Positions 32,129 to 44,995 are shown, counted from the stretch's first letter. The stretch is DNA of 64,000 bases from Chamaecrista fasciculata (GCA_003254925.1 QANZ01017416.1:95337-159336); one strand, 5' to 3'. Notes: generated by a model from the sequence alone, not told the origin. Numbers and translations are program-made.

Positions 32129-35100
32129 ATGTCGAACCAAGAAGATGGAGCTGGAAATTCTGCAGAAACGTCTCAAACGAAGAGTTTTTCTTGGGCGCTT
32201 CACTCATCAGACCAACCCGGTATGATTTTGGTTTCTACACCACTCGATTGCACGAATTATCTTCCTTGGAGCACTGCGATGAAGATCGCCCTAGGTTCGA
32301 AGGAGAAGATGGGATTTGTTGATGGTTCTTTAAAGATACCCGACGATGATGAAGGTTCTAAGGCTTGGAAGAAAGCAGATCAGATGATAATGTCTTGGCT
32401 GCTTAATTCCATCTCCAAGAACATGCGTGAGTCTTTTCTATATTTTCCTTCTTCTCATGCGATTTGGTCTGAGCTGGAGCGACGGTTCGGAGTGACAAGC
32501 GGACCTCGTTTGCTACAGATCCAGCGTGAGATGATCAAGATTAAGCAAGGTAATGACTCTGTTACTGAATATTACAGTAAACTGCATAAATGCTGGGATG
32601 AGTTAGCTCGTCTTCAGCCACCTCCTCTTTGTACTTGTAATGCTAAACAAGCGATGAATGATTTGGAGTCTTCAAGAAGACTAGGTCAGTTCTTGATTGG
32701 CCTTAATGAATCTTTTGATGGATTGAGTAATCAGATTACTAATATGGAGCCGTTGCCGGATGTTGCGAAGGCGTATGCGATGGCTATTCGTAGTGAGCAA
32801 GAACGAATTGCTAAGATTTCTTTTGGTACTGACATTTCTGAGATTGGAGCTGCTGTACCAAAAGTTACCAAACAGTATGAAGATTGGAAAAAGAAGAAAG
32901 AATTGAAGAAATACTTAGTTTGTGAGCATTGTCATGCTACTGGACATTCCAAGGATGTGTGTTTTAAACTTGTGGGATATCCAGATTGGTTTAATGATTT
33001 GAAGAAGAATGGGCAGGGCAAGAAACAGGGTGTTAATATGGCTGCTGATGTAGTTCCTGATTTGCCTAAAGAATCGCCTAAAGAAGTGTTTACACCTGAG
33101 TTGTCTGCTATGATTTCTCAGTTTATGAAGCAAGAATTGTCCAAGATTACTAAAGGAAAGGAAGAGTATGCTAGTATTGTTACAATGGGCGAGTTTGCAG
33201 GTATAGCCTCTTCAACTGTTTTTAATTCTAACAGTAGTGGTGTATGGATTGTTGATACTGGTGCATCATGCCATATTTGTTATGAGGAACATTTACTTCA
33301 TGATATTAAGATCTTGTCTGAGCCTATATTAGTCCATTTGCCGAATGGAATGAAGCTTTCTACAGTTAAAGTGGGGAAGGTTTTTATTAATACAAATCTG
33401 ATTTTACATCATGTTTTGTTCATACCTTCTTTCAAATTCAATTTGCTATCAGTTAGAAGAATTATGACAGATGTGATTGCAGTGATTTTTGACAAGAATT
33501 CTTGTATGGTACAGGACCTGAGGACTAAGAAACTCTTGGCTGAAGGGAAGTCGTTGGGAAATTTATACATCCTTAGGCAAGAGTTTTCTCAAGTTTCTTA
33601 CTGTAATTTTGTAGCTGAAAATAATAAATCTCTTGTTTGGCATAGGCGCTTAGGGCATTCACCATTTAGTGTTCTTAAGCATACTGATATTCCAGTAAAA
33701 GATGTTTTTGAATCTTGTAGTATTTGTCATCAAGCCAAACAACAGAGGTTATCTTTTGGTTCTAGTTCTTCAAGAGCAAAGGATATTTTTGATTTGGTCC
33801 ATATAGATGTATGGGGTCCTTATGCCCATAGTAGTTTCAATAATGAAAGATTTTTTCTTACTTTGGTTGATGATTTCTCCCGGGCTACTTGGACTATTTT
33901 GTTATCTGATAAGACTCAGGTTTTTGAGAAGTTTGTTGCATTTTATAAACTGATACAGACTCAGTTTGATAAAAAAATCAAAGTTATAAGAAGTGATAAT
34001 GGTAGTGAGTTTATAAATAAGAAAATGGCAGATTTTTTGTGTAATATGGGTGTGGTTCATCAGAAATCATGTGTGTATACTCCTCAACAGAATGGTATTG
34101 TGGAGAGAAAGCACAAGCATTTGTTGCAGGTTGCTAGGGCTTTGATTTTTCAGTCAGGATTGCCAATCAAGTTCTGGTCTGATAGTGTTTTGACAGCAAC
34201 CTTCATTATCAATAGACTTCCATCAGCTATTTTGGGATGGAAATCTCCATATGAGCTTCTTTATGGTAAACAACCAGATTTTGATAGAATGAAGAGTTTT
34301 GGCTGTTTATGTTATGCGTCTAACACGTTGCCTTTGAAGGACAAGTTTGCCCCGAGGGCTTTTAGATGTGTTTTTCTGGGATATGCAGCTGGCCAAAAGG
34401 CATATCGAGTATATGATATTGATCATGAAAAAATCCTTATTTCTAGGGATATTATTTTTTATGAGGATCAGTTTCCTTTCCTAAACCATTCTCAATCTTC
34501 TGATTGTCCTATGCCATTTCCTTTTCCAGAGCCTACTATCAATGATATTGTTTCTCCTAAAATTTCTCCCATTCAATTTCCTTCTATAGAACCAGTAATT
34601 CCTTCAAGACAAAATCTTACCATAAATAATTCACCACCTTCATCATCAGATATTTCGCCATCTATGATAGAACTTTCCATAAATCAACCTCACCCTCCTG
34701 TTCACCCTCCTGTTCGTTCATCATCCAGAGTTATCAAGCAGCCATGTTGGCTAAAAGATTATGTATGTACTACTATTACTGACATTAATAATTCTTTTTC
34801 TCTTGATACAGTTGTTCTTTCTCCGGAATATACAGCTTTTATGACTAATGTGAGCAAGCTCAATGAACCACATTCTTATAGAGAGGCTGTCAAGCATCCT
34901 GAGTGGTGTGCAGCCATGGAGAAAGAGTTACAAGCTTTAGAGGCTAACAATACATGGGAAATTACTACTCTGCCAGCAGGAAAACAAGCAATAGGATCTA
35001 AGTGGGTCTATAAGGTGAAGATGAATCCAGATGGGTCAGTTGAAAGATATAAGGCTCGTTTGGTTGCAAAAGGGTACAACCAAGTGGAGGGCATTGATTA

Positions 35101-35599
35101 TTTTGATAGTTATTCCCCGGTTGCAAAACAAGTGACAGTAAGAATTGTTTTAGCGATTAGTACTGTTCGTAATTGGCCTCTTTATCAGTTAGATATTAAT
35201 AATGCATTTCTACATGGTTTTCTTCATGAGGAAGTTTATTTAAAACCTCCTCAAGGTTATTCAAAGGCAAAAGAAACTGAAGTTTGCAGACTTAAGAGGT
35301 CTTTATATGGCCTAAAACAGGCTTCTCGAGAATGGAATTCAGAATTTACTGCCCAATTGATTAAATATGGTTTTGTTCAGTCAGAAAATGATCATTGTTT
35401 GTTCATTTTCAAATCTGCTGCTGTGTTTGTGGTTTTACTTGTGTATGTGGATGATGTCTTGCTCACAGGAAATTGTACAACTACAATTCAGCAGATCAAA
35501 GATTTTCTAGATGCTACATTTACTATAAAAGATTTGGGTTTTGCTAAGTATTTTTTAGGGATTGAAATTGCAAGGTCTTCGGATGGTACTTTTATCTCT
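32129..35599 (+). CDS. Copia Gag-Pol polyprotein, first assembled part
   Basis: Open from Met at 32129; the upstream in-frame ATG at 32090 overlaps the LTR edge and primer-binding site, so it is unlikely to be used. Domains in order: Gag (YLPWSTAMKIALGSKEKMGF), a CCHC knuckle (CEHCHATGHSKDVC), aspartic protease (WIVDTGASCHICYE), integrase HHCC zone (WHRRLGHSPF, CSICHQAK), integrase core with its catalytic D, D and E (HIDVWGPY, IRSDNGSEF, QQNGIVERKH), and reverse transcriptase with WVYKVKMNPDGSVERYKARL and YVDDVLLTG. There is no internal stop. The frame breaks only at the N at 35600. Confidence 0.9.
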
Positions 35600-36578
35600 N
35601 GCAGCTGGCCAAAAGGCATATCGAGTATATGATATTGATCATGAAAAAATCCTTATTTCTAGGGATATTATTTTTTATGAGGATCAGTTTCCTTTCCTAA
35701 ACCATTCCCAATCTTCTGATTGTCCTATGCCATTTCCTTTTCCAGAGCCTACTATCAATGATATTAATTCTCCTAAAATTTCTTCCATCCAATCTTTTCC
35801 TTCTATAGAACCAGAAATTCCTTCAAGACAAAATCTTACCATAAATAATTCACCACCTTTATCATCAGATATTTCGCCATCTATGATAGAATTTTCCATA
35901 AATCAACCTCACCAACCTCACCCTCCTGTTCACCCTCCAGTTCGTTCATCATCCAGAGTTATCAAGCAGCCAAGTTGGCTAAAAGATTATGTATGTACTA
36001 CTATTACTGACATTAATAATTCTTTTTCTCTTGATACAGTTGTTCTTTCTCCGGAATATACAGCATTTATGGCTAATGTGAGCAAGCTCAATGAACCACA
36101 TTCTTATAGAGAGGCTGTCAAGCATCCTGAGTGGTGTGCAGCCATGGAGAAAGAGTTACAAGCTTTAGAGGCTAACAATACATGGGAAATTACTACTCTG
36201 CCAGCAGGAAAACAAGCAATAGGATCCAAGTGGGTCTATAAGGTGAAGATGAATCCAGATGGGTCAGTTGAAAGATATAAGGCTCGTTTGGTTGCAAAAG
36301 GGTACAACCAAGTGGAGGGCATTGATTATTTTGATAGCTATTCCCCGGTTGCAAAACAAGTAACAGTAAGAATTGTTTTAGCAATTAGTACTGTTCATAA
36401 TTGGCCTCTTTATCAGTTAGATATTAATAATGCATTTCTACATGGTTTTCTTCATGAGGAAGTTTATTTAAAACCTCCTCAAGGTTATTCAAAGGCAAAA
36501 GAAACTGAAGTTTGCAGACTTAAGAGGTCTTTATATGGCCTAAAACAGGCTTCTCGAGAATGGAATTCAGAATTTACT
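35600..36578 (+). other. Duplicated Copia segment from a second copy (assembly join)
   Basis: After the N at 35600, 35601-36578 repeats 34385-35350 with scattered substitutions and three in-frame length differences (one extra codon near the SIQSFPS motif, three extra codons in the HQP/HPP run). The reading frame stays open. The duplicate is therefore a related element copy or the other allele laid end to end, not a tandem repeat in the genome. Confidence 0.75.
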
Positions 36579-37140
36579 NNNNNNNNNNNNNNNNNNNNNN
36601 NNNNNNNNNNNNNNNNNNNNNNNNNNNNNNNNNNNNNNNNNNNNNNNNNNNNNNNNNNNNNNNNNNNNNNNNNNNNNNNNNNNNNNNNNNNNNNNNNNNN
36701 NNNNNNNNNNNNNNNNNNNNNNNNNNNNNNNNNNNNNNNNNNNNNNNNNNNNNNNNNNNNNNNNNNNNNNNNNNNNNNNNNNNNNNNNNNNNNNNNNNNN
36801 NNNNNNNNNNNNNNNNNNNNNNNNNNNNNNNNNNNNNNNNNNNNNNNNNNNNNNNNNNNNNNNNNNNNNNNNNNNNNNNNNNNNNNNNNNNNNNNNNNNN
36901 NNNNNNNNNNNNNNNNNNNNNNNNNNNNNNNNNNNNNNNNNNNNNNNNNNNNNNNNNNNNNNNNNNNNNNNNNNNNNNNNNNNNNNNNNNNNNNNNNNNN
37001 NNNNNNNNNNNNNNNNNNNNNNNNNNNNNNNNNNNNNNNNNNNNNNNNNNNNNNNNNNNNNNNNNNNNNNNNNNNNNNNNNNNNNNNNNNNNNNNNNNNN
37101 NNNNNNNNNNNNNNNNNNNNNNNNNNNNNNNNNNNNNNNN
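36579..37140. other. Assembly gap (562 N)
   Basis: Unsequenced bases covering the end of reverse transcriptase and most of RNase H. The coding frames on the two sides are in register across the stated length. Confidence 0.99.
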
Positions 37141-37424
37141 TTTTTCAAAAACCAATTCCTTTTTTCTGTGATAATAAGGCAGCTTTGCACATAGCATCTA
37201 ATCCAGTGTTTCATGAAAGGACGAAACACATAGATATAGATTGCCATTTGGTGCGCCAAAGATACAAAGAAGGGTTTATCAAGTTACAACATGTGGCTTC
37301 CCAACTTCAGCTAGCAGATATATTCACCAAATCCTTGTCTCAACCTCAGTTTTCTTTTATTATCAGCAAGTTGGGTCTTGTTGACAATCCTCAACTTGAG
37401 GGGGGATGTAGGAATAAGGACTAA
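37141..37424 (+). CDS. Copia RNase H C-terminal part
   Basis: In frame after the gap it reads [20 protein letters not shown], then [15 protein letters not shown] and [14 protein letters not shown], the standard end of Copia RNase H. The stop lies just inside the 3' LTR. Confidence 0.85.
37398..37406 (+). other. Copia polypurine tract
   Basis: GAGGGGGGA ends immediately before the 3' LTR, the plus-strand priming site. Confidence 0.85.
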
Positions 37425-37639
37425 ATAGCAAATAAGGACTAAATAGCAATTTATAGTTAGTTTTAACTGAGTTGTTAATTAGTTTTAGTTGTTAGTCAGT
37501 ATTGCTGAGCTGTAAGTTCATTTTTCCACTCTGTACATTTAGTAAGAGCTTTATTATAAATAGCTCTATTTTGTACTTAATTCATATGAGTAAAATACAT
37601 ATTTCAGATATATTTCTACGCTTTCCTTTTCTCTGTTCA
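37407..37639 (+). repeat. 3' LTR of the Copia element
   Basis: Same length as the 5' LTR and, base by base, I find no difference. Confidence 0.92.
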
Positions 37640-37644
37640 TATAC

Positions 37645-38616
37645 ATTGATCAATGACTAAAAATTCTTAGACCAGAGGATGAGGCCTAATAATAAATCTA
37701 CAAAATGAGTGGGAAAAGTTTAAGCTGAAGCCTAAATTATGTTTACACTGATCAATGAATTAAAATAAATAAATAAATAAATAAAGACCTTGAAAAGTGT
37801 TCAAGACTTAAAAGTGAAAATGGGATGAACAGAGGAAGACGGATGCCGATACAAGATACACCATAATGCTACATTTGGCTGGTGACAACCTTATTTATAG
37901 CCCAATGATTAGGAAAGAGTTTAATCAAAGAAAAGGATCATGGAATCTTCTTTCTGCTTTGATTTAGTATTTATTAGTGTGGGAATCTTCAAGGATATAC
38001 TATCTAACCCTCATTTGGCCATTGGATTTGTTTCATCAGAAAAAGAAGAAAAAAAAAGGTCCAATGAGATCATCAAGCGTTTGGATCAACTGGTTGGAGG
38101 TTGATCTAGCTCAATATTTTTATCATTATCAGTTATTCTTCATAGATTTTTGCATCAGTTTACTACCTGATAAAAAAAATGTGCTGATATCATTTTAGTG
38201 CCATAAGAGGTGAAATTGGAATGAACTAATGCTCAAGTAAATCATTAACAAATAGTTCACATCCTACAAGTCAAAAGTTACTAATTTTATGCTCAAATTA
38301 GAAAACAAGAAATCAGGGATTTCTTGTTTTGCAGTTGAGCTTTTATTCTTTATCAACATTCATACTCATTGAAAAATGGAAATGGCAAGAAAGTCAATAT
38401 ATTCACTCTCCACTAGAAAAAAGAAAGTGGAATCTGATTCTCTGTAAAACCCTTCAATCCTCCTAATAGAAGAAAGAATAAAGTTAATCTTCAAAAAGGC
38501 TCCTCTTATGAGAACTGAAAGGTCTCCTATGGTTTTTCGTGTTTATTGTTTTTACAACCTTTTACTCTTTCATTGGCCTTACCACTCTTCAAAATCATAC
38601 AAAACAAACACAAACC
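37645..38616. other. Upstream region of metacaspase B
   Basis: It contains an (AAAT)n microsatellite at about 37763-37786. The stretch at 38398-38450 ('cactctccactagaaaaaagaaa...ggaatctgattctc') resembles 44528-44570 upstream of metacaspase C, so some promoter sequence was duplicated with the gene. No other gene is seen. Confidence 0.5.
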
Positions 38617-41600
38617 ATGGCAGATAGAAGAGAAAGGTGCAGCCACTGTGGAACTCTACTGGTAGTGCCACCAGAGGCTCAAATCATCAAATGTGCAGTG
38701 TGCAATGGCACCACTTGGATTCGTCGAGCAAATAATCCATTGAGTGTAGCTTACAATTCTCTATCTAATGCTGCAAACAATTTTAGAGGGTTGATTAACA
38801 CTATAATGACAGGTTCAGTTAACAGCAATGTGGGTTATGGGACACCTAATTATGGTTATGGCTATTATAATCCTCAGCCTCAGCCAATAAGGCTACCTCC
38901 CACATTGGTGCCTCCTTCTACATATGGCTCAAAAAGAGCAGTGCTATGTGGAATTTGCTACCATGGGAGAAGTTTCAGTCTCAAGGGTTCTGTGAATGAT
39001 GTTAACTGCATGAGATATTTTCTTATGAATAGGTGGGGATTCCCTGGTGATTCCATTCTCATGCTCACAGGTAAAAACATCAGTTCAATTGTATGTATCA
39101 AAGTGGGTCTAACTTGATCCTGAATCATTCTGGATTATGTGAGTTCAACACCTTAAGTAATGCATTATGTGCTTTTTAACTTTCTGAAAAATTGATATTT
39201 TTGGTATACTTTTTGGAGTTAAAGTTAGAAAGTTTATGAATGTAAGTTTATTCTAATCTTCAAGTTGAAATATAAATTTGTTTTGATCAATTACTAGTTC
39301 AGATATTGCCTTTTTTCTTTTCAATGAATTCTGAATTTGTACTTTCTTAAATAGGTTTATATAATTTAACCTGAAAACTCCTTAACCTCACCGAAAATGA
39401 ACTAGATTTATATATAGTGGCATAATAGTTATGAATTTAAAGTTATGAAAAACATTAAGCAAATGAAAAAAGTATACAGCTACATATAAATTTGAAGTTA
39501 TATTTAGTGTAAATTAATGATTTGGTCCTTGAAAGATAGTAAATTTCTCAATTTAGTCCCTAAAAGATAAAAATATAAAATTTGATCTATGAAAGATACA
39601 ATTACAATCAATTTAGTCATTTTGTTAAAGATACTAACTAAAACTTAACGACAAATTAGATGTGGTTCTAAATTTTGTTAATCTTATACTTAACAATTGA
39701 TGTTAAAAAATTATATTAACTCAAATAGTCCATGCAAGAATAGTAGAGTAGGATACCTGTTTGCTTCATTCATTGCTGATTTTGAATGTGAATGCAGATG
39801 ATAAAGGGGAGAAAAACCCACTGAAAATCCCAACCAAACAGAACATTCTAATGGCCTTACGTTGGCTGGTCGATGGTTGCAAAAAAGGGGACTCATTGGT
39901 TTTTCACTACTCAGGACATGGAACTCAGAGAGTGGACATGAACATGGATGAGATTGATGGGAACGATGAAGAACTGTGTCCTGTTGATTTCGAAATCAAT
40001 GGTAAGATAATTGATGATGAGATCAATGCAACAATAGTGAGGCCACTACCTCGTGGTGCTAAACTTCATGCCATCATTGATGCATGCCATAGTGGAACTG
40101 TTCTTGATCTGCCATTAATCTGCAAAATGAACAGGTCAGTTCTAGAAAGCTCTTGTGCTGCTCCTATGGTGGATTGAGTTCTTCATGTAGGACAAGATGG
40201 GAGAAAAAGCAAAGCAGAACAAAAAAAGGTCAAAATCTCATTTTGATCTTTGAACTATAGGATGAAATCCGTTTTGGTCCTCAAGCTTTTTTTTTTGGGT
40301 TCTATTTTGGTCTTCAGACTTTCTCATTTGCTCCACCTAGTTCAAAACATGATTCCGTTTGGTTTCTGTCATTATCTTTGATGAGTTGGACACCTAAGAT
40401 AGGCATATAAGTCTTAAAAAGTGAGTTGGCAGAGAGAGAAAAATTCTCCATTTTAGAAAGAAAAATCAACCACAAATTTATCTCAAATTTTTTAATAATA
40501 AGGAAAAAATTTCTTTCTCCTTCTGCAAACTCACTTATTAAAACACATATGAGGGGAAAATCATCCATCTCAACTGTTCAAGTCAAAGATAACAACACAA
40601 ACCGGATGCAATTATCTTTTGGACTAATAGTGGAACAAATGAGAAAGTTTGAGAACCAAAAAGAAACAAAAAAAAACTTTGTGGACCAAAACAAAATTCA
40701 CCCTATAGTTCAAGGACCAAAATGAGGTTTTGACAAAAAAAAAATTCTCCAAATTCAATAACAATGCAGTACATCAATAATGAAAGAGTTTTCTATCTTC
40801 TCATATTCTCATACTCCATTAGCTTTGATGTAGCAGAGAAGGGTATTACACATGGGAAGATCATAGACACCCATGTGCTGATTATAAGGGTACAAGAGGA
40901 GGGCTTGCTGTTTGTATATCAGCTTGTGATGATGCTGGAACTGCTGCAGATACCTCAGTCAGTATATATATATAATTCATTTCTCAATTCTCACCCTTTT
41001 GATGTTCATGTGAAGTGATAAAAATTGTTGGTGAGATTCATCATTCATGGATATAAATATATGTGTGGGTTTGGGTTTTTCTGTTTTGGTAGGCCTTAAG
41101 CGGCAAGGTTGTTACAGGTGCTCTGACATATAGTTTCATACAAACAGTGCAAAACTGCCCAGGATTATCTTATGGCCATTTGCTAAGTGCCATGCGTTCT
41201 GCAATAAGTGGAGCTAAAGTAGGGATAGTCAGACTAAATGGCCCAATTGCTTCACTGCTAAATAAATTGCTGGGAGTGGATATCAAACAGGTATTCTTGT
41301 GAATAAAATTGTTACATAGATTTAGTATATAAAAAGATTAGTAAATGTTCTAAAGTGTATTTCATTAAGTAGTGCATAACACCTTACATAGTTGCATATC
41401 TCTTAAGGATCACTTACTGTACTTATCTTTTGCAAATCAATCTTGCATAATTTTTTTTTTTGAATAAACTAACATTCTGGTCCCTATTTTTTGAATTTTT
41501 TTGTTTAGTCCCTGAAATTCATAACTCTATAAATTAATCCCTCCTTAAACACCCTAACGGTGTACAATTCAATTCTTGGAAGGACCAAATTGCAACGAGT

Positions 41601-41728
41601 CATGATTTTTAGAGACTAAATTAAACATTTAAAAAATTCAATTACTAAAATAACAATGCCCATATAATCCAAGGGCTAAATTGATAGTTTACTCTTTTTC
41701 TTTTCATTATATGCCAATGCCAACATTT

Positions 41729-41789
<61 letters not shown>

Positions 41790-41918
41790 GTTTATGGTTA
41801 TGACAGTATTGGATTATTTCCACAATGTGTGATTTTGATGCTACAAAGGGTTTTGCAGGAGCCACAAATGTCCTCTTCTGAGAAGTTTGACATATATTCA
41901 AAGCGATTTGTGCTATGA
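38617..41918 (+). CDS. Type I metacaspase B, one LSD1-type zinc finger
   Basis: Exons: 38617-39070, 39798-40134, 40837-40957, 41093-41290, 41859-41918; 389 aa. MADRRERCSHCGTLLVV starts one LSD1-type finger (CSHC..CAVC). A Tyr/Asn/Gly/Pro-rich linker follows, then the caspase-like domain from KRAVLCGICYHGR. Catalytic His192 is in FHYSGHGTQ and Cys248 in IIDACHSGT; the p10 part has GGLAVCISACDDAGTAADTS. The C-terminus EPQMSSSEKFDIYSKRFVL matches the style of metacaspase-3-type proteins. An open frame extends upstream to 38539, but 38617 is chosen because it aligns with the start of gene C. Intron 2 holds a foldback element and intron 4 a CT microsatellite. The first exon equals exons 1+2 of gene A fused. 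Confidence 0.9.
40228..40734. repeat. Long-foldback element in metacaspase B intron 2
   Basis: GGTCAAAATCTCATTTTGAT mirrors the complement of ATGAGGTTTTGAC; the arms continue with 'ctttgaactatagg' and its complement. Flanks are A-runs, so the 9-bp duplication cannot be judged. Confidence 0.6.
41460..41695. repeat. Decayed foldback in metacaspase B intron 4
   Basis: 'ttctggtccct', 'tttagtccctgaaa' phrases face 'gaccaaatt', 'agagactaaatt' and 'gggctaaattga' phrases. Ends are not resolved. Confidence 0.4.
41730..41785. repeat. (CT)n microsatellite in metacaspase B intron 4
   Basis: About 28 uninterrupted CT units. Confidence 0.95.
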
Positions 41919-42317
41919 CATGGTTTCACTCTTCACTTGTTTTATGAGCAGTATTTGTGAGTTCATTTTCAAACTGACAGAAAAAAGAAAAAGATGTTAA
42001 TATTCAGAAAATCTTGGGAGGTTTAGATTGGATTATGGAAATTCTACTCCACCTTTAATTTAGCCGATTTTTAACATTGATCAAAGTCATTTCTCCACAG
42101 TAATTTCATTTTATGTTAATGTTTATACTTTAACTATCTAAGTATAGCCTGCTTTATATATTTATAGTTGACTGTAAGTCTGTAACAATGACAATTGACA
42201 ACAAATAAGAAAAAATAAATTGCATTCATATTTGGCATGTTTGGATGCTTGAAGCGAAACTTCAAGAGACATTTGGACATTTAATCTTAGTTCCTAAATG
42301 TACTAATATTTTAAAAA

Positions 42318-42690
42318 TAGGCAAAAGTACTAAGTTCGTCCCCAAATTTTACACCAACTATCAATTTTGTCCCCAATATTTTTTTGTTGTCAATTTTGTC
42401 TTGATTATTTTACATTTTTGTCAATTTTATCCTTTAACTAACTTTTTTCAATAAATTAACAACAGACTGCATCCTGTTTTTCAATCCGAGTTAGGATTTG
42501 AATTTATTTTTCTATCAATTTTATATTCTATATCCTTAGTCACGTAGATTCTATCGATAATATTTGACTAAAATAAGAACAAAGGATAAAATTGACCAAA
42601 ATGTGAAACATTGGGGATGAAATTGACAGCAATTATAGACAAAATTGACAATTAATGTAAAGTTTGAGAACGAAATTAGACCCCTCATTG
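42318..42690. repeat. Foldback element, same family as 26084-26582
   Basis: It begins GGCAAAAGTACTAAGTTCGT, carries the ATTAACAACAGACTGCATCC centre and the matching inverted right arm. The right tip is truncated before the GCC end. Confidence 0.6.
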
Positions 42691-44070
42691 AATAAAAAAG
42701 GTTATTACGTCACCAGTTAAATTGGTTAAACTTTTGAAATAGTGTATCATAAATATATAAAAGTAATATCAATTAATTTTGATATAACTAATATTTTTTC
42801 TTGGATCAAAATGGCTTCTATTGAGCTTTCATCCCATTTTTTCCCTCTTCAAATTTTGTAAATAAGTTCAGTTTATGTTTTAAGTCAACTTAGAAAACAT
42901 TAAGTTGTTGAATACTGACCCAAAGCTAGAAAATGCTTCAAAATTTTCTCAGTTTATTAAATGACGTAATCAGTTCATTTTTTTTTTTGTTCATGTTCTT
43001 TGTTCGACCTAATTCAACATGATTTTATCTGATTCAAAGCAACTTGATGAATTGTTCAGTCTTAACGATTCCCAATTCAACTAGTTCATCTAGTTATCCT
43101 TAACCTCTTATTCTTCTGCACTTCTTTGACATTGATAATTTCACTAACTTGGTAATAATCATTAGATGAATCTAATAATGTCCATGGACAAGGTTATGAT
43201 CCATTGTGAGTACCACCTAATTCTCCTTTCTTAATTGAGTCGTGTATGTGAGTGAATTGAACCAAATCAAGATCAAGGGTTTGGGAAATTTGGTCCAAAC
43301 TTGATCTGCAATAACAAACATCATAGACTAAATTAGAACACCATCTAAGAAACACAGATACATTACACCAAATATAATGGGCAATAAAAGAAAAAATGCA
43401 CCCAAACACCAGCAACTTTCTTGCACTACTAATCAATGCAAGATCCAGTGTCACATAACAAATGGCAAATGGTGTTGCTACTTGCAATTTTCAATTCAAA
43501 AAATATTTTCTTATGCTTTTACCTGATTAGATCCATACTGAAAGACATAAAGTAGTGCAGAATCTGATCCATCAAGCTTCACATTCAGATAGACAAATGC
43601 ATGGGGAAAAAAGTGTTCCATCCCAAGAAGATGCCCACTGATTTTCACTAACATGATGTATTCCATCAAAACCCCATAATAGATTAAAATAGTAAGACAG
43701 CTTTAGACCATTAAGGCACAGACAAGTGGTGTTTTTTCCTTTTTGGATAAACAAGCATAACCATGTCCATCATTTCAATATTGAGACACCATGAAAGTCT
43801 CAGACAAGGAAATTCTGTCCAATTCATACTAAAGGTGATTAGGATTCACAGAATACAAACAAAAGTTGGATTCTTCAACAATATCCCAAATAAACTAACA
43901 CCTCTTGATCCCCTAAAAGCCAAGGCATGACCATTGGCATCCATTCCCAAATTTGAAAGCCATTCAACAAATTAAATTCTCTAATTCTTGGCCAGAGTGT
44001 CGGACCTTCTCTGTATAATTGAATCCTTTGAATTTTTTGCCTCCCAGTACATGAAATAAACCATTTCGCT
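42691..44070. other. Intergenic DNA between metacaspases B and C, no gene seen
   Basis: Several 60-100 codon open frames occur here without any family resemblance. Confidence 0.5.
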
Positions 44071-44408
44071 TAAATGAAAGGCAAGAGTACTAATTTCGCT
44101 CCTAAATTTTACACAAATTGTCAATTTCGTGCATGATGTTTTACATTTTGGTCAATTTTATACTTTGACTAACTTTTTCAATAAATTAATGGCAGACTGT
44201 ATCCTATTTTTCAACTTGAGTTAAGATTTGAGTTTCTTTTTCAATCCATTTTAGATTATATATCATTAGCCATGTAGATTGGAAAGGATAAAATTGACCA
44301 AAATGTGAAACATCGAGGGACAAAATTGACAGTAAAAATAGATTGGGAATAACATTGATAATTGGTGTAAAGTTTGGAGAGGACATCCATGCTTTTGCCT
44401 AAATGAAA
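44071..44408. repeat. MULE-type foldback element with exact 9-bp TSD
   Basis: The element is 44080-44399 (320 bp), starting GGCAAGAGTACTAATTTCG and ending ATGCTTTTGCC. TAAATGAAA flanks both sides exactly (44071-44079, 44400-44408). It belongs to the 26084/42318 family. Confidence 0.8.
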
Positions 44409-44995
44409 TCATCCCACCACTTTGTTAACTTATGCAATCACATCACAGAAAAATTTAGAGAATCAAAGTCTGCGAGTCCTATTCACCAATAATCAGGTTG
44501 ATAAATGATAATTAACTCCATGGATTCGCTCTCCACTTGATCAAAAGCAGAAAAAAGAAAAAGAATCTGATGCTAAATATGACTCACCAGTCAGATTAAA
44601 TACTCTGTTGGTATTTTCAGAGAATGATTAGAAAATTTTAAATTTGGGAGATAGAGAAAGGAGAGTTTTTTTTGAAAAGGTTTCATTTTATTCGTGACTT
44701 GATAATAATTTATATAAGATGAATAATAACAAACTAGGTTACAAAATTCAAATTGAAATGTGAAGATAATAATAATATTAAATTCTAATTATAAAAATTA
44801 AATACCCTGACAACTAATATCTCTTGGGGATGACTTACTCAAATTTAAAAAGATAACAAAATATTATTGGAGCTAGAATTCCACTGTCAACGTACTCTTA
44901 AGGCAACATGAATCGCAAATCATTCACTGAACTCTGTTTTCCAATATAACCTCTGTTTCTAAATCCAATTTTCTTCAGAAAGCTCTGTTCTCAAA
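44409..44995. other. Upstream region of metacaspase C
   Basis: It holds the 44528-44570 block shared with the upstream region of metacaspase B. No gene is seen; the promoter should be here. Confidence 0.45.

Larger units (their letters stand above)
31853..37644 (+). mobile_element. Copia (Ty1-type) LTR retrotransposon, recent insertion
   Basis: The 5' LTR 31858-32090 and 3' LTR 37407-37639 are both 233 bp, start TGTAGG and end TTCA. Read by eye they are identical. TATAC flanks both ends (31853-31857, 37640-37644), an exact 5-bp target duplication. The primer-binding site and polypurine tract are in the right places. The interior codes for one Gag-Pol polyprotein. The assembled interior is not a single element: it contains a join at 35600, a repeated RT segment and a gap. 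It sits between metacaspases A and B in the same orientation. Confidence 0.92.

Noticed and set aside
34385..36578. Novel Copia element with duplicated reverse transcriptase
   Set aside because: The duplication begins exactly at an isolated N and ends at a large gap, so an assembly join explains it better.
36560..37259. Long open frames through the N run on both strands
   Set aside because: They consist of unknown bases; open only because N cannot encode a stop.
41707..41918. Ser-Leu or Arg-Glu repeat peptides over the CT run
   Set aside because: Microsatellite translations inside a metacaspase B intron.
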